This document shows positions 1 to 4,173 of a stretch of DNA of 5,335 nucleotides, one piece after another (the stretch's first letter is position 1; every line of letters begins with the position of its first letter). A program made the translations under genes and the position numbers. Location of the stretch: positions 1 through 5,335 of the forward strand of contig JASJAL010000302.1 of the NCBI GenBank assembly GCA_030067055.1, in the 5' to 3' direction. This DNA is from Kiloniellales bacterium. Lineage in GTDB: Bacteria > Pseudomonadota > Alphaproteobacteria > Kiloniellales > JAKSBE01. The notes under the pieces are model-generated. The model made no database searches. It had not been told where the DNA came from and saw only the letters and a list, made by a program, of their open reading frames with translations.

Positions 1-424
1 TGGCGCGGCCGGCTATGGCCTGAGTTCCGGCAGCGGACCGATCACCATTCTGGGGGCCTTGGTCGGCGCGGGAGCGGGCTACCTGGCGGAAAGCACCTTC
101 AACGATCGCGACGGCTACGAATACGTGGTCAGAATGGACGACGGCAGGGTCGTCACCCTGGTGCAGAACCGCGGCGACCAGGAAGAGCCCATCAAGGACG
201 GTGCGCCGGTCCTGGTGCAATACGGCGACAGCTACACGCGGATAATCCCCTTGCCGCAGAACCTGGGTGGTTCAGCGCCGGGGGCGACGGGAACCTGGAT
301 AAATCCAGATACGCTGCCGCCGGGTCAGAAACCGCCCGGCAGCCTGGAAGATTCCGATACCCCTGCGGATACGACCCCCAGGGCTTCCGGAGGTGGTTGG
401 CAGCAACCCGATCCCGAGGACTAA
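1..424 (+). CDS. Glycine-zipper outer-membrane protein, SlyB/17 kDa surface antigen type (5' partial)
   Basis: The reading frame is open from base 2 to a TAA at 422-424, giving 140 visible residues; the true start and any lipoprotein signal lie left of the window. A TTG at 59 could be read as a start, but the frame continues upstream through Gly-Ala-rich sequence that belongs to the same domain, so I treat the gene as truncated. Residues 1-30 are rich in GxxxG spacing (GALVGAGAG), the glycine zipper that inserts in a membrane. After it comes GYEYVVRMDDGRVVTLVQ and then a stretch ending in a Tyr-Gly/RIIP segment, the pattern of the SlyB/Pcp C-terminal domain. The last 50 residues are a Pro/Gly/Asp-rich tail of low complexity. 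Proteins of this family sit in the outer membrane and contribute to envelope integrity. The gene converges on the minus-strand operon and is probably unrelated to it in function. Confidence 0.85.
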   Translation, partial: GAAGYGLSSGSGPITILGALVGAGAGYLAESTFNDRDGYEYVVRMDDGRVVTLVQNRGDQEEPIKDGAPVLVQYGDSYTRIIPLPQNLGGSAPGATGTWINPDTLPPGQKPPGSLEDSDTPADTTPRASGGGWQQPDPED

Positions 425-448
425 GTGGGCTCTTGAGCGGCGGCGGCG
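425..448. other. Tail-to-tail gap between convergent genes
   Basis: Twenty-four bases separate the TAA of the plus-strand glycine-zipper gene from the TAG (449-451) of the last minus-strand gene. The gap contains a GGC/GCG run but I see no stem-loop followed by a T-run on either strand, so no intrinsic terminator can be called. Termination may be Rho-dependent, or the convergent transcripts may overlap. Confidence 0.6.
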
Positions 449-1423
449 CTAATCCTGCAAGACCGCCAGGAGAACCTTCTCGATCATGCTGCCCGGCTGA
501 TCGCTGAACTCGCCGCCGCCCAGCTTGGCAAGTTTCTTGAAGTAGTTCTTGTCGCCGGTGCCGAAGGCCCGGTAGGAGCGGGTCTCCACGAAGTGTGCGC
601 TGACGTTGCGATCCGGCCCGCCCTCGGCGAAGCGCTTCACGAGCAGCAGGGTCGATCTTTCCTTTTCCCGATGCGGTCCGGCATCGCCGACGAGGATGAT
701 GGTCTGCTGGGCATCTTGCCGCAGCGGCATGGCGACCGCCCGGCCAAGTCCGGCGTGAACGGCTTCGCGCGGGGTCGGGCCGCCGCGCGCCGCAGGCTTC
801 AGGCGTCCGACGAAATCGTAGATCTGGTTCGCCTGCCGCTCGGTCGGGGTTGGCTGAAGGCTCCTCGTCACCCAGGTCCCGAAATCGTGATCCCGATAGG
901 CCACGATGCCGATCCGCAGGGAAGGCACCAGCCGCTCGAGGATCCTGATCAGGCCGCCGATCGACAGACGCAGGTCCCTCAGGGTCTCGACCATGCTCGA
1001 GGTGGTGTCGATCACGATGATCAGGTCGAGTTTCTCGATGGTCTTGGGAATCAGGGTCGCCTTCTTCTTCTCCGCCTTCTTTTCCGTCTTGCCGCCTTGC
1101 GCGTCGAGCTGGTCGGCTTCCTGGACCAAGGATGCGGCAGCGGCCCGGGCGTTCGCCGCGGCGTTGAGCGTCTGATCGGCTTCCGACTGGAGCTGCGCCG
1201 CCGCCCTCGCTTCGGCCACGGCGGCCTGGAGGATCTCCTCGGCTTCCGCACTCTGGGTTTCGGTCGAGGATTTCAGGTCGAGGATCTCGGCGTGGGCATC
1301 GAACTCCTTGCGGTAGTAGGGCAGGAGGATCACCACGATCAGCACGAAGGTGCCGGTCGCCATGGCCAGCAGGTCGAGGGCCGACATGTTGAAGATCGAA
1401 GTTTCGCGCGACGGCCGCTGCAT
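449..1423 (-). CDS. Membrane-anchored vWA-domain protein B (MotB/ExbD-like N-terminus)
   Basis: 324 residues. Residues 1-13 are short and polar, and 14-36 form one hydrophobic helix (SALDLLAMATGTFVLIVVIL...) with Asp17 at its start. Residues 40-108 are Ala/Glu/Gln-rich and probably coiled coil, 110-131 a Lys-rich linker (KTEKKAEKKK), and 132-324 a vWA domain. The MIDAS metal site is visible as Asp139-Thr-Thr-Ser-Ser143, Thr217 and Asp247 (ILVGDAGPH). The motif IVAYRDHDFG is typical of this bacterial vWA class. By charge, the N-terminus should be cytoplasmic and the vWA domain periplasmic. The ATG at 1423 is supported by end-to-end alignment with the paralogue at 1842-2828, which rules out the internal Met13. 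It starts 15 bases after the upstream FHA gene; a GAGGG lies 12 bases before the ATG, so the ribosome site is only moderate. The Asp in the helix suggests a partner of the MotA/ExbB-like channel, which is inference. A plain vWA adhesin or chaperone-like protein is the alternative. Confidence 0.85.
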   Translation of the reverse strand: MQRPSRETSIFNMSALDLLAMATGTFVLIVVILLPYYRKEFDAHAEILDLKSSTETQSAEAEEILQAAVAEARAAAQLQSEADQTLNAAANARAAAASLVQEADQLDAQGGKTEKKAEKKKATLIPKTIEKLDLIIVIDTTSSMVETLRDLRLSIGGLIRILERLVPSLRIGIVAYRDHDFGTWVTRSLQPTPTERQANQIYDFVGRLKPAARGGPTPREAVHAGLGRAVAMPLRQDAQQTIILVGDAGPHREKERSTLLLVKRFAEGGPDRNVSAHFVETRSYRAFGTGDKNYFKKLAKLGGGEFSDQPGSMIEKVLLAVLQD

Positions 1424-1438
1424 GGCGTCTTCGATCCC

Positions 1439-1819
1439 TCAGGCCAGGGCGGATTCGGCGACCCGGCTCAGCGTGAGAACCATCGCACCGAGGGTCAGCT
1501 GTGCACCTTCGTAAAGCTTGACCGGCTCGAAGGGGCGCAACCTGGCGCCATCGAGCAGGGTGCCGTTCAGGGAGTTGGTGTCCTCCGCGAAGAGTCCTTC
1601 GCTGCCGCGGCCGATCCGCAGGTGCCGGCGTGAAACGGTGGGGTCGTCGACCACCAGGTCGCAAAGCGCGCCGTGCCGCCCGAGTGTCAGCCCCAGGGTC
1701 GCGCGGCCCAGTTGGGTATCGCCGATCAGCAGGCGCACCTTGTTGTCGTCGCCGTCGTTGCCTTCCAGGCACCACCCGGTTTCCAGGTCCGAGTTCAGGC
1801 GATTGTGATAGTCGCTCAT
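1439..1819 (-). CDS. FHA-domain protein (intact phosphothreonine-binding motif)
   Basis: 126 residues, essentially one FHA domain with no signal peptide or membrane helix, so cytoplasmic. The family's conserved positions are all present: Gly47-Arg48 (LGRHG), Ser63-Arg-Arg-His66 (DDPTVSRRHLRI) and Asn85-Gly86 inside DTNSLNGT. These residues bind phosphothreonine and shape the peptide site in characterised FHA domains, so this protein should be able to read threonine phosphorylation. The first 35 residues are acidic and polar with no recognised motif. The ATG at 1817-1819 is preceded by AGGACGGAGGCT; the AGGA, 8 bases away, is the better-spaced ribosome site. The gene lies 22 bases after the first vWA gene and 15 before the second, inside the operon. 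The phosphorylated partner and the kinase are not visible in the window. Confidence 0.9.
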   Translation of the reverse strand: MSDYHNRLNSDLETGWCLEGNDGDDNKVRLLIGDTQLGRATLGLTLGRHGALCDLVVDDPTVSRRHLRIGRGSEGLFAEDTNSLNGTLLDGARLRPFEPVKLYEGAQLTLGAMVLTLSRVAESALA

Positions 1820-1841
1820 AGCCTCCGTCCTAGGGAATGCC

Positions 1842-2828
1842 TCATGACGATGAAGAATCCTGAGTCAGGATCGACAACAGGACGCTTTCGATGATGCGGC
1901 CCCGGTGTTCGACGTAGTCGCCGCCGCCGGCCTCGGCCAAGCGCTGAAAGAACTGACGAATGCTCCGCCGCCTGCTGCTGCCGGTGAAGATTGCCGAAAT
2001 TCGACGCTGAACAATGCCCGCAGGCGAATAGCTGTGGAAGTTCCGGGCCATGGCGTAGGTCCGGTTCTGCGCGCCGCGGTGGGCCGGGGCATCGCCGACC
2101 ACGATGATCCAGCCGAGCGCCGTCGTCCGCCAGGGCATGTTCTTGGCCACGCTCAAGGCCTGGTCGACCGCTTCCGGCACGTCGCCGCCACCGGCCGCCC
2201 TGAGGCGTTCGACGAAAACCTGGATCCGCTTGAGATTGTTTCCGGTCATGGGGGCGAGCTGGAAGGTGCGCGTGAGATAGGCGTCGCTGCGATCCCGGTA
2301 GGCCACGAAGCCGACGTTGAGGCTGGGAGCCAGGCGGTGCAGCACCCGGATGATCCCGAGGAGGCTGGTCTGCACGTCCTCGATCTCTTGCTTCATGCTG
2401 CTGGTGGTATCGAGGACGAAGACGATATCCAGGTCGCCGACGTTGATCCGCCCTTTCTCGACGTCGTCGGCGGCCTTCTTCTCCGGTTCCTTCTTGACCC
2501 GGCGCGCGGCGATCGCCCTGACCTGCTCCGCCTCGGCCAGAGAGGCCTCGGCTTTCTGGAGTTCATCCTGGGCCTTGCTGCGCCGAGCCTCGGCCTCGGC
2601 CATGGCGTCCTGGGCTTCGCTGGCGATCTGCTGCGCCTCGGAGAGCGAGATCCCCGCGGCCGACTGTTCGGCGCGGGCGCCCGCGAGATCCTTTTCGGTC
2701 GAGGGTTGCCGGAGGTAGTAGGGGAACAGGACCACCGACATCAGGATAAAGACGCCCAGGGCCGAGGCGAAGAGGTCGAGCGCCGAGATGCTGATAACCT
2801 CGAGGTTCCGCCTCTGGCGCGACTTCAT
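1842..2828 (-). CDS. Membrane-anchored vWA-domain protein A (MotB/ExbD-like N-terminus)
   Basis: 328 residues, a paralogue of the 449-1423 product with the same architecture. There is a basic N-terminus (MKSRQRRNLE), one membrane helix at 14-37 (ISALDLFASALGVFILMSVV...) with Asp18 at its start, and a long Ala/Glu/Gln-rich coiled coil at 42-110. A Lys/Glu linker covers about 111-126, and a vWA domain 130-322. MIDAS residues are Asp140-Thr-Thr-Ser-Ser144, Asp216 in GGGDVPEAV (where the paralogue has Thr217) and Asp246 in VVGDAPAH. The motif FVAYRDRSD marks the same vWA class. The protein ends in four serines. Positive-inside charge puts the vWA domain in the periplasm. The ATG is 6 bases after the stop of the channel gene, and a GAGGAG ribosome site overlaps the end of that gene, so translation is probably coupled. 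Placement directly after a MotA/ExbB homologue is where MotB, ExbD or TolR would stand. A role as its channel partner is inferred from position, topology and the helix Asp. Confidence 0.87.
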   Translation of the reverse strand: MKSRQRRNLEVISISALDLFASALGVFILMSVVLFPYYLRQPSTEKDLAGARAEQSAAGISLSEAQQIASEAQDAMAEAEARRSKAQDELQKAEASLAEAEQVRAIAARRVKKEPEKKAADDVEKGRINVGDLDIVFVLDTTSSMKQEIEDVQTSLLGIIRVLHRLAPSLNVGFVAYRDRSDAYLTRTFQLAPMTGNNLKRIQVFVERLRAAGGGDVPEAVDQALSVAKNMPWRTTALGWIIVVGDAPAHRGAQNRTYAMARNFHSYSPAGIVQRRISAIFTGSSRRRSIRQFFQRLAEAGGGDYVEHRGRIIESVLLSILTQDSSSS

Positions 2829-2834
2829 CGCCGG

Positions 2835-3692
2835 TCACTCCTCGTAGAGGCGGTTGATCAGGTTGTCGAGGCAGTACTGGCCGGCCAGGTTGAGAGCGCG
2901 TTCCTCGTGGGCCTGCACGACGTGCTGGACCAGAACCAGGATCGCCGACATGAAGAGCGCGAGCAGGGTGGTGTTGAAGGCGACCCCGAGGCGCTTGGTC
3001 AGCTCGGCCAGCAGGGTCGGGTCCTGAAGGTCGACCGAGCCGGCGTAGGCCAGGGCGAGCGAGATGCCGACCACGGTGCCGATGAACCCCAGGGTCGGGA
3101 TCACCCAGACCACGTAGCGGACCATGTTGTAGCGCAGGTCGATCTCGTGAAGGCAGAGCTCCAGGCTGGAGTTCAACAGCGAGTTGGCCTGATCGATCGA
3201 CCGGCTGGTCTGGAACTGCAGCACCACGCGCTGGATGAGGCGGGGCAGGAAGCGGCCTTCCGCCATGCCGCCCGGCCCGGAAACCTGGCGCGCCTGGTTG
3301 TAGATCTGGCGCAGCTCGGGGGTCTGGAGGATCGTGCGCTCGTCTTCCGGAAGATAGCCTTCCTGGACCTGTCCGCGTTCGGCGATGGCGTCGCGCACCC
3401 GGACCACCAGCTCGCCCATGCCTAGGAAGAAGACGATCCACATCACGTTCTGGACAGTGAAGGGATAGCTCTCCCGCTCCCGGTCGATCAGGATCTCGGC
3501 GGCGGTGTCGGGCAGAACGTTGTGGAACAGAACGATGGTCAGCAATCCGGCGATGAATGCGCCGAAGAGGATCAGCAGGTGCGAGACGAGGTTGCTGCTG
3601 TGGTGGTGCCTGGGCACCTCCCGGACATTGGGATCCCGTTGGTGCCTCGGCACCTCCCGGTCGAAATCCTGAGGTAGAAGGCTCTCGGCCAT
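2835..3692 (-). CDS. MotA/TolQ/ExbB-family proton-channel subunit
   Basis: 285 residues with four predicted membrane helices at about 34-58, 79-98, 191-216 and 237-258, and a roughly 90-residue cytoplasmic region between helices 2 and 3, the MotA-like arrangement. The family signature is clear in helix 3 (IPTLGFIGTVVGISLALAY, compare the LGLLGTVxGI of TolQ/ExbB) and in helix 4 (GVAFNTTLLALFMSAI), whose Thr241-Thr242 correspond to the polar residues lining the ion path. Known family members form pentamers around a dimer of single-helix partners and use the proton or sodium gradient to drive motion or force. The N-terminal 33 residues are charged, His/Arg/Pro-rich and contain a 12-residue duplication (REVPRH twice), a cytoplasmic tail not typical of ExbB or TolQ. 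The ATG at 3690-3692 is two bases after the stop of the FHA gene, with AGAGG 8 bases upstream. The next genes encode single-helix vWA proteins rather than a classical MotB, ExbD or TolR. Confidence 0.9.
   Translation of the reverse strand: MAESLLPQDFDREVPRHQRDPNVREVPRHHHSSNLVSHLLILFGAFIAGLLTIVLFHNVLPDTAAEILIDRERESYPFTVQNVMWIVFFLGMGELVVRVRDAIAERGQVQEGYLPEDERTILQTPELRQIYNQARQVSGPGGMAEGRFLPRLIQRVVLQFQTSRSIDQANSLLNSSLELCLHEIDLRYNMVRYVVWVIPTLGFIGTVVGISLALAYAGSVDLQDPTLLAELTKRLGVAFNTTLLALFMSAILVLVQHVVQAHEERALNLAGQYCLDNLINRLYEE
3604..3660 (-). repeat. 36-bp-period duplication with GGTGCC-NN-GGCACC palindromes
   Basis: A 21-base direct repeat occurs at 3604-3624 and 3640-3660 with one mismatch. Each copy contains a perfect inverted repeat of six-base arms, GGTGCC-NN-GGCACC (3605-3618 and 3641-3654), centre-to-centre 36 bases. 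The period is 12 codons and in frame, so the channel protein shows REVPRH at residues 12-17 and again at 24-29. It could be a coding duplication, or mRNA hairpins close to the start of the gene. Confidence 0.8.
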
Positions 3693-3694
3693 GC

Positions 3695-4129
3695 TTACAG
3701 CCTCTTCGGAATGATCTCGCCGGTGACGGGATCACGCTCGACCCGGCCGCGCAGGCTCTCGATGCGCCGGTCGGCGCCACCCGCACCGCCGCTTCCGGGG
3801 TCGCCGCCGCGGCCGCCGCCGCCACCGCCGGGCCCGGTCTCGGCCGAATCGCGGAGCTCGATGTCGCGCAGCAAGTCCTTGAGCGTGCAGTGGTGGTCGC
3901 CGAGCCGAAGATGATCGTCCACCGACACGAAGCCCTGGCGCAGCTTCTCCCAGTGGTCGCGCCCCTGATCCGCGGAGACCCGCCGCCAGCAGCCGGTCTC
4001 GGTGGCGCAATCGGTGATGAAGAAGCGACCATCGTCGGTCACCACGACCTCGACGTGCCGTCGCGCGACCGAGGCATCGGCCAGAACGACGTCGGCATAG
4101 GGGCTGCGTCCGATAACGACCGTCTTCAA
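3695..4129 (-). CDS. FHA-like protein with degenerate binding motif and Gly-rich tail (TTG start)
   Basis: 144 residues from a TTG at 4127-4129. Longer frames run upstream inside the beta-helix gene, but the TTG has GGGAGG five bases before it and gives an N-terminus (MKTVVIGRSPYADVVL) that begins right at FHA strand 1, the usual start for such proteins. Residues 2-90 fit an FHA fold: Gly7-Arg8, ADASVARRH, then TDDGRFFITDCATETG and a closing VDDHLRLGDHHCTLKDLL. Two key positions are changed: the Ser of SxxH is Ala22 (His25 kept) and the Asn of the NG pair is Thr45 (Gly46 kept). Phosphothreonine binding may therefore be weak or lost. Residues 99-118 are a Gly-rich linker, followed by a conserved-looking tail, VERDPVTGEIIPKRL. 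It is cytoplasmic, with no signal or membrane helix. It follows the beta-helix gene and precedes the channel gene by two bases. The call as FHA-like is firm; its binding function is uncertain. Confidence 0.82.
   Translation of the reverse strand: MKTVVIGRSPYADVVLADASVARRHVEVVVTDDGRFFITDCATETGCWRRVSADQGRDHWEKLRQGFVSVDDHLRLGDHHCTLKDLLRDIELRDSAETGPGGGGGGRGGDPGSGGAGGADRRIESLRGRVERDPVTGEIIPKRL
3776..3835 (-). repeat. Gly-rich low-complexity linker in the FHA-like gene
   Basis: Fourteen of 20 codons (residues 99-118) are glycine, in a run of GGC/GGT/GGA triplets with six consecutive glycines. It separates the FHA-like domain from a short charged C-terminal tail and is probably a flexible tether. 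Triplet runs of this kind can change length by slippage. Confidence 0.75.
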
Positions 4130-4173
4130 TTCGGCCTCCCGGCGGAGGTGCCCGACACGGTTGTGCGCGTCAT
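4126..4173 (-). other. 15-codon leader ORF bridging the beta-helix and FHA-like genes
   Basis: An ATG at 4171-4173 overlaps the TGA of the beta-helix gene as ATGA and is preceded by GGAGG (4178-4182) four bases away. The frame encodes 15 residues (MTRTTVSGTSAGRPN) and ends in a TGA at 4126-4128 that overlaps the TTG start of the FHA-like gene. It could be a translational-coupling leader, the true N-terminus separated from the FHA frame by an indel or frameshift, or chance in GC-rich DNA. No evidence favours a functional peptide. Confidence 0.35.
4135..4140 (-). promoter_or_regulatory. Ribosome binding site deciding the TTG start of the FHA-like gene
   Basis: The minus strand reads GGGAGG, then CCGAA, then TTG. 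This five-base spacing is ideal, and no in-frame ATG exists between here and the end of the upstream gene, which makes the TTG the best supported start. Confidence 0.75.

Noticed and set aside
192..1775. A 527-codon minus-strand open frame across both the vWA B and FHA genes
   Set aside because: Its product is Arg/Pro/Gly-rich low-complexity sequence without a domain, and it overlaps two well-supported genes in another frame. Long shadow frames are expected in GC-rich DNA.
1905..3425. A 506-codon plus-strand open frame opposite the vWA A and channel genes
   Set aside because: It is the complement of two genes with clear domains; the product is rich in Asp/His/Gly/Leu with no recognisable fold or ribosome site.
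2563..4032. A 489-codon minus-strand open frame over the channel gene
   Set aside because: It overlaps the channel, vWA A and FHA-like genes in another frame, and its composition (Pro/Arg/Gly/Ala) is that of a shadow frame.
449..4129. Zorya anti-phage defence system
   Set aside because: A MotA-like gene with a possible MotB-like partner is present, but no ZorC, ZorD or ZorE gene and no OmpA-like domain are seen; vWA and FHA proteins are not part of the known Zorya set.
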